Positions 1 to 6,761 of a DNA stretch of 6,998 nucleotides are shown here, piece after piece (position 1 is the first letter of the stretch; each line of letters begins with the position of its first letter). The position numbers and the translations under genes are program-made. Where the stretch lies: positions 1 to 6,998 of the forward strand of contig CAILKC010000067.1 of NCBI GenBank assembly GCA_903834675.1, in the 5' to 3' direction. The notes under the pieces were generated by a model that ran no database searches, was not told where the DNA came from, and saw only the letters and a list, made by a program, of their open reading frames with translations. This DNA is from an uncultured Victivallales bacterium (GTDB lineage: Bacteria; Verrucomicrobiota; Lentisphaeria; Oligosphaerales; JAFGRS01).

Positions 1-1
1 G

Positions 2-499
2 ATCGCCATCCGAACCCCTCCGGGAAGGCCCCTCGGCATCTTTGGCGGCTACCTGCGTGACGACGAGCTGACCGCCAGCGTCTGGCACGATGGCCTGTAC
101 CGCACCGGCGACATGGCGTGGCAGGATGCGGACGGCTACCTATGGTTCATCGGGCGCGCGGATGACGTCATCAAAAGCAGCGGCTACCGCATCGGCCCCT
201 TCGAGGTCGAAAGCGCCCTGATTCAGCATCCCGCCGTGGTGGAGTGTGCGGTCACCGGCGTCGCGGACGAGACCCGGGGCCACGTCGTCAAAGCTACCGT
301 CGTCCTGGCCAAAGGCTACGGGCCCAGCCCGAACCTCGTGGTCGAATTGCAGCAGCACGTGAAAAACGTCACGGAGCCCTATAAGTACCCACGCCTTATT
401 GAGTTCGTGGAACAGTTGCCGAAAACGATCTCGGGCAAGATCCGCCGCACCGAGATCAGGGCGAGGGACGGAGCCCCGTCCCCTGTCTCGGAGCCCTGA
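2..499 (+). CDS. AMP-forming acyl-CoA synthetase, C-terminal part (5' end outside window)
   Basis: This is the C-terminal ~165 residues of an adenylate-forming enzyme (ANL superfamily). It activates a carboxylic acid with ATP to an acyl-adenylate and then forms the CoA thioester in the cytoplasm. The open frame runs in from the window edge, so the internal ATG at 113 is not the true start. Visible motifs are YRTGD (98-112), whose Asp binds the ATP ribose; the hinge motif [16 protein letters not shown] (from 152), where the C-terminal domain begins; and [10 protein letters not shown], with the catalytic adenylation lysine at codon 437-439. The spacing of these motifs looks intact. The [11 protein letters not shown] and ISGKIRR wording resembles acetyl-CoA and medium-chain (ACSM-like) acyl-CoA synthetases. 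The substrate cannot be read from this fragment. It lies upstream of a 2-oxoacid:ferredoxin oxidoreductase operon on the same strand, which suggests, but does not prove, that it supplies or uses the acyl-CoA of that enzyme. Confidence 0.93.
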   Translation: MAIRTPPGRPLGIFGGYLRDDELTASVWHDGLYRTGDMAWQDADGYLWFIGRADDVIKSSGYRIGPFEVESALIQHPAVVECAVTGVADETRGHVVKATVVLAKGYGPSPNLVVELQQHVKNVTEPYKYPRLIEFVEQLPKTISGKIRRTEIRARDGAPSPVSEP

Positions 500-526
500 A
501 GCGAGGGCCGATGCGCCTGGCCCGCT
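500..526 (+). terminator. weak hairpin just after the acyl-CoA synthetase stop
   Basis: A stem of GGGCC (505-509) with GGCCC (519-523) extends through AGC (500-502) and GCT (524-526) around a 2-nt bulge, with a 9-nt loop. It begins immediately after the TGA at 497-499. No T-run follows, so it is not a canonical intrinsic terminator. A second small hairpin, CGGCG-GAAA-CGCCG (547-560), lies shortly after. In DNA this GC-rich such stems arise easily by chance. Confidence 0.2.
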
Positions 527-644
527 GCCGAGCGCGACCCCGCAGACGGCGGAAACGCCGCCGGGCTGAGCTCGCCAACGCTCGCAGGGCAGGACGCAGC
601 GTTCCGCCTCAGACTGGCCAAGCTGCCAAATGGACCTATGTTAG

Positions 645-650
645 TATTAT
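645..650 (+). promoter_or_regulatory. possible -10 box in an AT-rich island upstream of the oxidoreductase operon
   Basis: The stretch 637-653 is strikingly AT-rich compared with its surroundings and contains TATTAT (645-650), a five-of-six match to the sigma-70 -10 consensus. It lies about 50 bp before the GTG start of the ferredoxin gene, a reasonable distance for the operon promoter. No convincing -35 box sits 16-18 bp upstream, so recognition would need an activator or a different sigma factor. This is inferred from composition and position only. Confidence 0.3.
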
Positions 651-700
651 TAACGGCCTGACTGCGGCCGACAGTGACGCGATCTTGAGGTCAGCCTACG

Positions 701-940
701 GTGAGCAACCCCGTCGAGAATACCAAACCCTATCCGCGGATCAACGAGATCGAGTGCAAGGGCTGCGGACGCTGCGTTGAGGCGTGTCCGAAGCAGGTCC
801 TGCGGCTCGGCAGCGAACTCAATTCGCGCGGCTACCGCTTTGTGCATTACACAGGCGACCCCTGCATCGGCTGTGCCAATTGCTTCTACGCCTGTCCGGA
901 ACCGCACACCTTCGAAATCCACAAGCCGGAACGCCGGTAG
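701..940 (+). CDS. 2x[4Fe-4S] ferredoxin subunit (delta) of 2-oxoacid:ferredoxin oxidoreductase
   Basis: This 79-residue protein carries two bacterial ferredoxin motifs: C19-x2-C22-x2-C25-x3-C29-P and C55-x2-C58-x2-C61-x3-C65-P. Each should hold one [4Fe-4S] cluster. Size, motif spacing and position as the first gene of an alpha/beta-gamma cluster match the delta (KorD/VorD) electron-transfer subunit, which passes electrons from the thiamine centre to a soluble ferredoxin in the cytoplasm. The start is GTG at 701, preceded by a weak TTGAGG (685-690) ribosome site; no in-frame ATG gives a better N-terminus. The ~18 residues before the first cysteine are short, as in other delta subunits. It ends 30 bp before the alpha gene, in an apparent operon. 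An unrelated free ferredoxin is possible but unlikely given the neighbours. Confidence 0.92.
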   Translation: MSNPVENTKPYPRINEIECKGCGRCVEACPKQVLRLGSELNSRGYRFVHYTGDPCIGCANCFYACPEPHTFEIHKPERR

Positions 941-970
941 CCCTCAGATCCCGCGAGAAAGCTCGTCTCC

Positions 971-2023
971 ATGGCAACGAAACTGGCCAAAGGCAACTCT
1001 GCGGTTGCGGTCGGCGCGCTGTACGCTGGCTGCGATTGCTTCTTCGGCTACCCCATCACCCCCGCCAGTGAAATCCTGCATGATGCGTCCTACTACTTTC
1101 CGCGGCTGGGGCGCAGATTTGTGCAGGCGGAGAGTGAAGAGGCGGCCATCAACATGGTGTACGGGGCGGCCGCGGCCGGCCATCGGGCCATGACCTCCTC
1201 CAGCGGGCCGGGCATCAGCCTGATGCAGGAAGGGGTCTCATACCTGGCAGGAGCCGAGCTTCCGGCCGTGATCGTGGACATCATGCGCGCCGGACCCGGC
1301 CTGGGCAACATCGGCCCCGAACAGGGCGACTACAACCAGGTCGTCAAGGGCGGCGGGCACGGGAACTACCGCACCATCACCCTGGTGCCCAGCAGCGTCC
1401 AGGAGATGTGCGACATGACCGCAGAGGCCTTCGCCCTGGCCTGGCGCTGGCGCACCCCGGTGTATGTTCTGGCTGACGGCGTCCTGGGCCAGATGATCGA
1501 GCCGCTCACCTTTCCCGCCAGCGCGGTCCAGCCGCAGGGCGATCCGTCCTGGACGGTCGCCGCCACCGCCGAGACCATGGGAAACGTGGTCACCAGCATC
1601 TTCCTGGACTTCTCCGACCTCGAGCGTTTCAACGAGCATCTGCAAGAGAAGTACGCCCGCATCGAAACCGAGCTCGAGGATGCGGAGACGCTGTGCTGCG
1701 AGGACGCCAGGGTGGTCCTGGTCAGCTACGGCATCAGCAGCCGCACCGCGCGCTCGGCCGTCGAGCAGTGTCGCCGGGAAGGCCTGCGGGTCGGCTTGCT
1801 GCGGCCCCGCAAAGTCTACCCTTTCCCACGCCGACAACTGCGCGAGCTAGTCGGCAACGGCGTGCGGGCGTTTGTCTCCGTGGAGATGAGTAACGGCCAG
1901 ATGGCGGACGACGTCCGCCTGGCGATCGAATGCAGCAGGCCCGTCACGGTGGTCCAGCGCTATGGGGGGAACCTGATCACGCTGGACCAGGTGCTGCAAG
2001 CCGTCCGAAAACTCGCAGGCTGA
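971..2023 (+). CDS. vorB: 2-oxoacid:ferredoxin oxidoreductase, alpha subunit (VorB-type)
   Basis: This 350-residue protein is full length for the alpha subunit of 2-oxoacid:ferredoxin oxidoreductases, which cleave a 2-oxoacid with CoA to acyl-CoA, CO2 and two reduced ferredoxins, or run in reverse. Visible signatures in order are [10 protein letters not shown] (26-35), the QAESEEAAI segment (52-60) near the thiamine pyrimidine site, [14 protein letters not shown] (75-88), and [10 protein letters not shown] followed by QGDYNQ (104-123). These are typical of the VorB/KorA branch. A Rossmann-like domain II starts near residue 247 ([14 protein letters not shown]) and ends in an RPRKVYPFP segment. 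The start is ATG 971, with a weak GAGAAAG site (955-961). The stop is followed after 11 bp by the fused beta-gamma gene. The family is clear but the substrate is not: branched-chain 2-oxoacid (VOR), 2-oxoglutarate (KOR) and aryl-pyruvate remain options, so the symbol is provisional. Confidence 0.93.
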   Translation: MATKLAKGNSAVAVGALYAGCDCFFGYPITPASEILHDASYYFPRLGRRFVQAESEEAAINMVYGAAAAGHRAMTSSSGPGISLMQEGVSYLAGAELPAVIVDIMRAGPGLGNIGPEQGDYNQVVKGGGHGNYRTITLVPSSVQEMCDMTAEAFALAWRWRTPVYVLADGVLGQMIEPLTFPASAVQPQGDPSWTVAATAETMGNVVTSIFLDFSDLERFNEHLQEKYARIETELEDAETLCCEDARVVLVSYGISSRTARSAVEQCRREGLRVGLLRPRKVYPFPRRQLRELVGNGVRAFVSVEMSNGQMADDVRLAIECSRPVTVVQRYGGNLITLDQVLQAVRKLAG

Positions 2024-2034
2024 AGGCCGTCACC

Positions 2035-3471
2035 ATGAGCGAGAACATCATCTGCACCAAGGGCCTGTACCCGGAGTTCACCCGTAAGGGCGGCTCGGCG
2101 CCCACGGCCACACATTACTGCCCGGGCTGCGGCCACGGCGTCCTGCACAAGCTCATCGGGGAAGCCCTGGTGGACTACGGGGTGCAGGAGCGGACGGTCA
2201 TGATCAGCCCCGTCGGCTGCGCCGTCTTCGCCTACTACTACTTCGACTGCGGCAACGTCCAGGTCGCCCACGGCCGCGCCCCGGCGGTGGGCACCGGTCT
2301 CGGCCGCGCCCTGGACCACGCGGTCGTGCTGGCCTATCAGGGCGATGGCGACCTGGCCTCGATCGGCCTCAACGAGACCCTCCAGGCCGCCAACCGCGGC
2401 GAACGCCTGGCCGTCTTCTTCGTCAACAATACCGTCTACGGCATGACCGGCGGTCAGATGGCGCCCACGACGCTGCCGGGGGAGAAGACCCTTACCTCTC
2501 CCGACGGCCGCGATCCTCGCCTGACGGGCTATCCACTCCACCTCTGCGAGTTGATCGATAACCTGCGGGCGCCGGTGTTCATCGCGCGAGTGGCCGTCTC
2601 GGACATCGCAAACATCCGCAAGGCGCGCCACGCGGTGCGCCGGGCCATCGAGATTCAACGCGACCGCAAGGGCTACACGTTCGTGGAAGTCCTGGCGCCG
2701 TGCCCCACCAATCTGAAGCTCGACGCGCTGGCAGCCAATGCCTTCGTCAACGAGGAGATGGCCCGGGAGTTCCCGCTGCGCACCTTCCGCGACCGCGCCG
2801 ATGAGGCCACCCCCACGGAGCCAACCAGCAGCGACTTCCGGAGCAGCAGTCTCGATGCGTTGTTCGGGCTGCACGACATCAAGGACTTCTCCGCGGCGCG
2901 CTCCCCCATGACCGCAGAGATACAGGTGAAGATTGCGGGGTTCGGCGGCCAAGGCGCCCTCAGCCTCGGGACCATGTTGGCGCAGGCGGGGCAGATGACC
3001 GGCTACCGCGTCTCCTGGTTCCCTTCCTACGGACCGGAACAACGCGGCGGCACCTCGAACTGTTCCGTCGTGATCAGCGACCAGCCCATCGGCTCACCGG
3101 TGGTCTACCATCCCCAGGTCCTCGTGGCCATGAACCGGCCCTCCCTGGAACGCTTCAAGAACGACCTGCAGCCGGGCGGGGTCATCCTCTACGAAGCGAA
3201 CATGGGCGAGGTCGAACTGCCCGCGGGGCTGCGGGTCGTGGCGGTTCCGGCCCAACAGCTCGCCGAGGACAGCGGCAGCGCCCGCGCCGCCAACACGGCC
3301 ATGCTCGGCGTCCTCCTGGGCCTGGGCCTGACGCCGATCCCCGAGCTGGCCTTCCGCGCCGCCATCGAGGACTCTTTCTCCGAGAAGCCGAAGCTGATTC
3401 CGCTGAACCTGAAAGTCCTCGATAGCGCCGTCGCCTGGGCCAGGACGAAACCCGCAGCCCCGCCAGCCTGA
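2035..3471 (+). CDS. 2-oxoacid:ferredoxin oxidoreductase, fused beta (ThDP-binding) and gamma subunits
   Basis: One open frame of 478 residues joins two subunits usually encoded separately. Residues 1 to ~283 are the beta subunit: HYCPGCGHG (27-35), PVGCAVF (59-65), [11 protein letters not shown] (78-88), and the thiamine-diphosphate/Mg motif GDGD (103-106) ending in NN (131-132), then [12 protein letters not shown] and a [10 protein letters not shown] segment. Residues 292-478 are a complete gamma subunit, starting [16 protein letters not shown] (292-307) and containing [14 protein letters not shown] and the [13 protein letters not shown] segment. Met292 (codon 2908-2910) probably marks the old gamma start; a Ser/Thr-rich linker of about 40 residues precedes it. 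The start chosen is ATG 2035, with GAAGG at 2022-2026 and an 8-nt spacer, rather than an in-frame upstream codon inside the alpha gene. With the delta and alpha genes it should form a complete cytoplasmic enzyme. No missing catalytic residue was noticed. Confidence 0.93.
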   Translation: MSENIICTKGLYPEFTRKGGSAPTATHYCPGCGHGVLHKLIGEALVDYGVQERTVMISPVGCAVFAYYYFDCGNVQVAHGRAPAVGTGLGRALDHAVVLAYQGDGDLASIGLNETLQAANRGERLAVFFVNNTVYGMTGGQMAPTTLPGEKTLTSPDGRDPRLTGYPLHLCELIDNLRAPVFIARVAVSDIANIRKARHAVRRAIEIQRDRKGYTFVEVLAPCPTNLKLDALAANAFVNEEMAREFPLRTFRDRADEATPTEPTSSDFRSSSLDALFGLHDIKDFSAARSPMTAEIQVKIAGFGGQGALSLGTMLAQAGQMTGYRVSWFPSYGPEQRGGTSNCSVVISDQPIGSPVVYHPQVLVAMNRPSLERFKNDLQPGGVILYEANMGEVELPAGLRVVAVPAQQLAEDSGSARAANTAMLGVLLGLGLTPIPELAFRAAIEDSFSEKPKLIPLNLKVLDSAVAWARTKPAAPPA

Positions 3472-3494
3472 GCCGAGGGCTGACGGTGCTCCGG

Positions 3495-3513
3495 CAGGGC
3501 TGTTTCAAGAAAC
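3495..3513 (+). repeat. 19-bp repeat, left arm of inverted pair (copy 1)
   Basis: The sequence CAGGGCTGTTTCAAGAAAC lies 24 bp after the stop of the fused beta-gamma gene. Its exact reverse complement is at 3744-3762, and a 17/19 copy is at 6475-6493. Each perfect copy contains its own small palindrome, GTTTC-AA-GAAAC. The two arms enclose a 268-bp segment, counting the arms, as a terminal inverted repeat would. Function is unknown. Confidence 0.75.
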
Positions 3514-3743
3514 GACCGCCGTCGTACCGTCGGCCGTGAAAGCGGCGTCGACGGGCCGCGTCTGCGGCCCTCTGCCGCACGCACTCCATATCGCGCCGCG
3601 GCCATGTGGACTGCGTGTGGCAAGGTCGTCGGCGGCGACCGCGACACCGCTTTGGCTTGGCGCCTGTGCCATGCCTGACGGCGGGTGTTCTCGCGCAACC
3701 CAATACGGCAGACAGACCACGGGTTGTTGCGACGCCCAGCCCA

Positions 3744-3762
3744 GTTTCTTGAAACAGCCCTG
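3744..3762 (-). repeat. 19-bp repeat, right arm of inverted pair (copy 2)
   Basis: GTTTCTTGAAACAGCCCTG is the exact reverse complement of 3495-3513. It lies 19 bp before a possible -35 box and 144 bp before the glycosidase start. Sequence identity with copy 1 stops abruptly on both sides, so the shared unit is about 19 bp. It could be a protein-binding site, the end of a small non-autonomous element, or an interspersed repeat. Confidence 0.75.
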
Positions 3763-3780
3763 GCGCTTCGGTTGTTCCGC

Positions 3781-3808
3781 TTGCCTCTGCGTCCCCCGTC
3801 GGTATCTT
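3781..3808 (+). promoter_or_regulatory. possible sigma-70-like promoter for the glycosidase gene
   Basis: TTGCCT (3781-3786) and TATCTT (3803-3808) each match four of six consensus bases, with a 16-bp spacer. They lie about 100 bp upstream of the GTG start and just downstream of repeat copy 2. The match is only moderate, so this is a candidate. Confidence 0.3.
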
Positions 3809-3892
3809 GCCTTCCGGCGCTTCACATTCCAAGGTGACGCCAAGGGTCTGCTGCTGGCCGCAACCCCGGGCGACATGATCGCGCCGGGGATC

Positions 3893-3898
3893 AGGAGG
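3893..3898 (+). promoter_or_regulatory. strong ribosome binding site fixing the glycosidase start
   Basis: A full AGGAGG with an 8-nt spacer precedes GTG 3907. This consensus Shine-Dalgarno site decides the start, because the first in-frame ATG lies well inside the protein. Confidence 0.85.
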
Positions 3899-3906
3899 AA
3901 ACGCCG

Positions 3907-6075
3907 GTGACTGAAGCGTATGTCAACTACCAGAACGGCAGCGTCGAATTTGACGACACGGCGCGGCTCTTTTCCGGCGCCTGGGGGAACCTGGGGACGT
4001 TCCTGAAGCAGGGCCGGTTCACGGTGCGTTCCGGCTCGGGTCAGGCCGCGGTGACCGGGGCCGAGTTTGGCGCCGTCACCTGCAAACGCGAGGATGTGCC
4101 CAAGGGGCGTCGGCTCACGGTCACCTTGACGCAGGGCCCGGCGCACCTGCCGGAGCTGGACCTGGTGTTCGTCGCCACCCGCCACTCGATCAGCCTCGAG
4201 GCCCGGCTGCGGACGACCGGAGAGGTGGAGCTGACCGGTGAACTTCACTGGGGTGCGGACAGCGCGAACTCGACCTTCGCCGTCTGCCTGGAGCGCACGA
4301 CGGGCGACCTGCGCGTCGGCTGCGGCCCCGCCGTCTCCGTCATCGACAACGCCCTCTTCGACCGGCTCAGCGATACGGCGGTGGAAGTGGCGGGGACGGC
4401 CCGCACCACCCTGGACTTCGATTGGCAGCGGCAGTGTTACCGCTTCCACGCCAGTTCGGCGGGACCCACCTCGAGCTGTGTCCTGGAACTGCGGGTCCAC
4501 GAGCACTACTTCGCCCGCAAGTTCGCGGTTCCCTACCGACCGGTCCGGGGCGAGACCCAGTTCAAGACGCCGCCCATCGGCTGGATGACCTGGTACGCCG
4601 TCAAGTTCAACGCCTCGGAAGCCGTGGTGCTGGAGAACGCCCGCTGGCAGGCCGAACACCTCGGCCCCTACGGCGCCAACTGCATCTGGGTCGACTGGGA
4701 GTGGTATCACAGCAAGCTGGATGCAAGCGTGCCGGAACACCCCGATATCAACACCTTCAGCCCGGACCCGCGCCGCTATCCCCAGGGCATGAAGTACGTG
4801 GCCGACGAAATCCGCAAGCTCGGCCTCGCGCCGGCCATCTGGATCGGCCCGACCAACGACCCGAACCTCAACCCGTTCCTGCTCAAACACCCCGACTGCG
4901 TCCTCACCGAACAGCCTGCCTGGTGCGGCCGGTGGTGGCTCGACCCCAGTCACCCGGAAGTGGTCGGGACCTACATCCCCGCGGTCTTCCGGCAGCTGCT
5001 GGGCTGGGGCTACGAGGCCTTCAAGTGGGACATCTTACCGATGTCGCTCTGGATCGCGGACCAGTACCACGCCCGCTTCCACAACCCGACCCTCACCCCC
5101 GAGGCGGCCATCCGTGGCCTGGTGCAGGCCGCTCGCGACGTGATCGGTCCAGCCCGCTACATGATGTCCTGCTCCGGACACGTCTGCCGCGACATCACCC
5201 TGGCCATCGACCTCTTCGACGGCGGCCGCATCGGCGGTGACATCTTCAAGTGGGAAGAGTACATCAAGCAGGCGGTCGAGCGCGCCTTTACCTACCTCTG
5301 TTTCAACAACATCCTGTTCTATGCCGACCTTGATAACGTGGTCATCCGCGAGGAGTTCAATACCCTGGCCCAGGCGACCTCGCGGGTCTCGTTCACGGCC
5401 CTGACCGGCACCCCCGTCACCCTGGGCGACCACCTCCCGGCCCTGCCTCCCGAGCGCGTCGAACTGCTGCGCCGCATCATGCCCGTCCTCGACATCCATC
5501 CCATGGACCTGGACGAGCACCAGCCGACGGCAGCCATCGCGCTGGTGAACCTCGTCGTCGCCCGGCCCTTCGAGCAATGGAACGTGGTCGATGTCTTCAA
5601 TACCACCAGCGAAGCCTGCCACGCCCACCTCGATCTGGCGGCGGACCTGCACCTGGCCTGCGGCCGGGGCGAAACCTACCTCGCCTTCGACTTCTGGGAG
5701 AAACGCTTCCTGGGAACCTGTGACCAGACGCTGGACCTGGATCTGGGCCCCCATACCTCGACCGTGCTCTGCCTGCGCCGACGGCTGGACCGGCCCCAGG
5801 TGCTGTCCACCTCCAGGCACATCAGCCAGGGCGGCCACGACCTGCTCGCGCTGGCGTGGGAGGCGGCGCGCAACCTGCTGAGCGGCACCGCGCGGGTCGT
5901 CGGCGGAGAGCCGTATGTCCTCACCCTGCATCTTCCCGACGGCTTCGCTGCGGTCCGCGCTGCCAGCGTCGCCCCCGCCGAGCTCGGCCCAGCCGCGGCC
6001 AACCTCGTCACCCTGACCCTGCGACCAGAGCTGTCAGGAGACCTCGATTGGTCGGTCGCCTTTCAGCGGCAGTAA
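3907..6075 (+). CDS. clan GH-D glycoside hydrolase, alpha-galactosidase/melibiase-like
   Basis: This 722-residue protein is close to the usual length of GH36-type alpha-galactosidases. Residues 1 to ~215 look like the N-terminal beta-sandwich. The (beta/alpha)8 barrel begins at PPIGWMTWY (222-230), echoing the PPMGWNSW opening of GH27 enzymes. Further barrel motifs are WVDWEW (261-266), APAIWIGP (308-315), FKWDI with the likely nucleophile Asp375 (clan KxD motif), SCSG (421-424), and RIGGD with the likely acid/base Asp445 (compare the R..GD of GH27). A C-terminal beta domain follows from about residue 540. No signal peptide or membrane segment is seen, so it probably acts in the cytoplasm on imported oligosaccharides or glycosides. 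The start is GTG with a strong AGGAGG. It appears monocistronic, ending at a hairpin. Motif wording mixes GH27 and GH36 features, so the exact family and sugar specificity are open. Confidence 0.85.
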   Translation: MTEAYVNYQNGSVEFDDTARLFSGAWGNLGTFLKQGRFTVRSGSGQAAVTGAEFGAVTCKREDVPKGRRLTVTLTQGPAHLPELDLVFVATRHSISLEARLRTTGEVELTGELHWGADSANSTFAVCLERTTGDLRVGCGPAVSVIDNALFDRLSDTAVEVAGTARTTLDFDWQRQCYRFHASSAGPTSSCVLELRVHEHYFARKFAVPYRPVRGETQFKTPPIGWMTWYAVKFNASEAVVLENARWQAEHLGPYGANCIWVDWEWYHSKLDASVPEHPDINTFSPDPRRYPQGMKYVADEIRKLGLAPAIWIGPTNDPNLNPFLLKHPDCVLTEQPAWCGRWWLDPSHPEVVGTYIPAVFRQLLGWGYEAFKWDILPMSLWIADQYHARFHNPTLTPEAAIRGLVQAARDVIGPARYMMSCSGHVCRDITLAIDLFDGGRIGGDIFKWEEYIKQAVERAFTYLCFNNILFYADLDNVVIREEFNTLAQATSRVSFTALTGTPVTLGDHLPALPPERVELLRRIMPVLDIHPMDLDEHQPTAAIALVNLVVARPFEQWNVVDVFNTTSEACHAHLDLAADLHLACGRGETYLAFDFWEKRFLGTCDQTLDLDLGPHTSTVLCLRRRLDRPQVLSTSRHISQGGHDLLALAWEAARNLLSGTARVVGGEPYVLTLHLPDGFAAVRAASVAPAELGPAAANLVTLTLRPELSGDLDWSVAFQRQ

Positions 6076-6079
6076 GACC

Positions 6080-6113
6080 GGCGGCGCCGGGGCTCACTAA
6101 CTCCGGCGCCGCC
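6080..6113. terminator. strong GC-rich hairpin between convergent genes, possible bidirectional terminator
   Basis: GGCGGCGCCGG (6080-6090) pairs perfectly with CCGGCGCCGCC (6103-6113). A G-T and a G-C pair add two more pairs inward, leaving an 8-nt loop (6093-6100). It starts 4 bp after the glycosidase stop and ends 5 bp before the stop of the convergent DUF503 gene, so it could serve both. Neither side has a clear T-run, so it may work with Rho or as an RNA 3' stabiliser. Confidence 0.7.
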
Positions 6114-6118
6114 CCGGA

Positions 6119-6400
6119 TCAAACAAACTCCAGCGAGTAGTCTTCCACCGAGCAGTCCCGGATCTTCTCCACGAAGGCGACCACCTTGCTGAGCATGGCG
6201 TTGCAGTGCGCCTGCTGGTTGCTGACCGCGACAACCCCCATGCAAGCGTGGTTCCAGACGTCCATGTCGTCCACCTCCGCCACCGCGACATTGAAGGTCT
6301 GCCGGACCCGGTCGCGGATGCGGTTGACGACCATGCGCTTCTCCTTCAGCGAGAAGGCGCCGGGGATGTCGATTTCGAGGGTGAGAATGCCGACGACCAT
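6119..6400 (-). CDS. DUF503 (YlxP-like) family protein
   Basis: This 93-residue protein matches the DUF503 family along its whole length. It has an N-terminal beta strand MVVGILTLEIDIPGA (1-15), the family signature SLKEKRMVV (17-25), the NVAVAEVDDMDVW strand (37-49), GVVAVSN (55-61) and a C-terminal helix with VVAFVEKI. The family is about 90-100 residues long, so this is complete. Its function is not established; in many bacteria it lies beside infB and rbfA and has been tied loosely to ribosome or translation functions. Here it stands alone, convergent with the glycosidase. The start is ATG at 6398-6400, supported by GGAG (6407-6410 on the plus strand) with a 6-nt spacer; the in-frame extension further upstream lacks family similarity. 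It is small, cytoplasmic and probably monocistronic. Confidence 0.9.
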   Translation of the reverse strand: MVVGILTLEIDIPGAFSLKEKRMVVNRIRDRVRQTFNVAVAEVDDMDVWNHACMGVVAVSNQQAHCNAMLSKVVAFVEKIRDCSVEDYSLEFV

Positions 6401-6474
6401 GAGGGGCTCCGGGTTGGTGCGGTAAGCTACCCCCCGGCGCCAGCGCTGCAACCCGCGTGACTCGGTGGGTGGGG

Positions 6475-6493
6475 CAGGGCTGTTCCAAGAAAA
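6475..6493 (+). repeat. degenerate third copy of the 19-bp repeat
   Basis: This copy matches CAGGGCTGTTTCAAGAAAC at 17 of 19 positions, with a T-to-C change in the middle and C-to-A at the end. It shares the preceding GG with copy 1. Read on the minus strand it lies 74 bp upstream of the DUF503 start, in the same orientation relative to the downstream gene as copy 2 has to the glycosidase gene. Confidence 0.6.
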
Positions 6494-6588
6494 AGACCCC
6501 ACTGGATCTGGCAGGCGTCTGCCATGGCTCCGCTTGCCTCCCTGGAGCCCGCGATGCCCAGCCCGCGATCCGGGCGGGTTCGCGGTAT

Positions 6589-6603
6589 CCGCCGAGACGG
6601 CGG
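6589..6603. repeat. short hairpin CCGCCG-AGA-CGGCGG
   Basis: A perfect 6-bp stem closes a 3-nt loop. GACGGCGGAA is shared with a second hairpin region near 545-554. No T-run follows, and the function is unknown. Chance is a real alternative in such GC-rich sequence. Confidence 0.35.
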
Positions 6604-6666
6604 AAGCCGCGGCAGTGCCGAGGCGGACCGCCGACTGCCGGGGGGCTCTGTTGGAGGGCAAGAGCA

Positions 6667-6686
6667 GTCCTGCTAGTCGGCAGGAC
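6667..6686. repeat. short hairpin GTCCTGC / GCAGGAC
   Basis: A perfect 7-bp stem (6667-6673 with 6680-6686) closes a 6-nt loop, TAGTCG. It lies in the gene-free region with no T-run after it. It may be part of a degraded interspersed repeat. Confidence 0.4.
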
Positions 6687-6761
6687 GCATCGCCGCCGCC
6701 GCCCCGCCGCCCGGCGAGCGCTCTACCCAGACGTTCGAAGAAAGAACGATGATGATCTTGT

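Larger units (their letters stand above)
3472..3906. other. intergenic region between oxidoreductase operon and glycosidase gene
   Basis: These 435 bp hold no convincing gene. An open frame on the plus strand from GTG 3536 to TGA 3910 reads as a Cys/Arg/Ala-rich low-complexity product and looks spurious. The region contains the two arms of a 19-bp inverted repeat (3495-3513 and 3744-3762), a possible promoter (3781-3808) and a strong ribosome site (3893-3898). No T-run terminator for the operon was seen after the stop at 3471; the inverted repeat is the only marked structure there. Confidence 0.6.

Noticed and set aside
658..694. CTGAC/GTCAG stem possibly hiding the ferredoxin ribosome site
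   Set aside because: It has only five pairs across a 27-nt loop, too weak to claim regulation.
511..780. Arg-rich 89-codon open frame after the acyl-CoA synthetase
   Set aside because: It is low complexity (runs of Arg from GC-rich codons) and overlaps the well-supported ferredoxin gene in another frame.
1960..3042. Long minus-strand open frames opposite the oxidoreductase genes, and similar frames opposite the glycosidase
   Set aside because: They are antisense shadows of strongly conserved plus-strand genes in high-GC DNA, with no recognisable protein features.
3536..3910. Open frame of 124 codons whose TGA overlaps the glycosidase GTG, resembling translational coupling
   Set aside because: The product is Cys/Arg/Ala-rich with no recognisable fold, starts at a GTG without a clear ribosome site, and runs through repeat copy 2. 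The overlap is probably chance.
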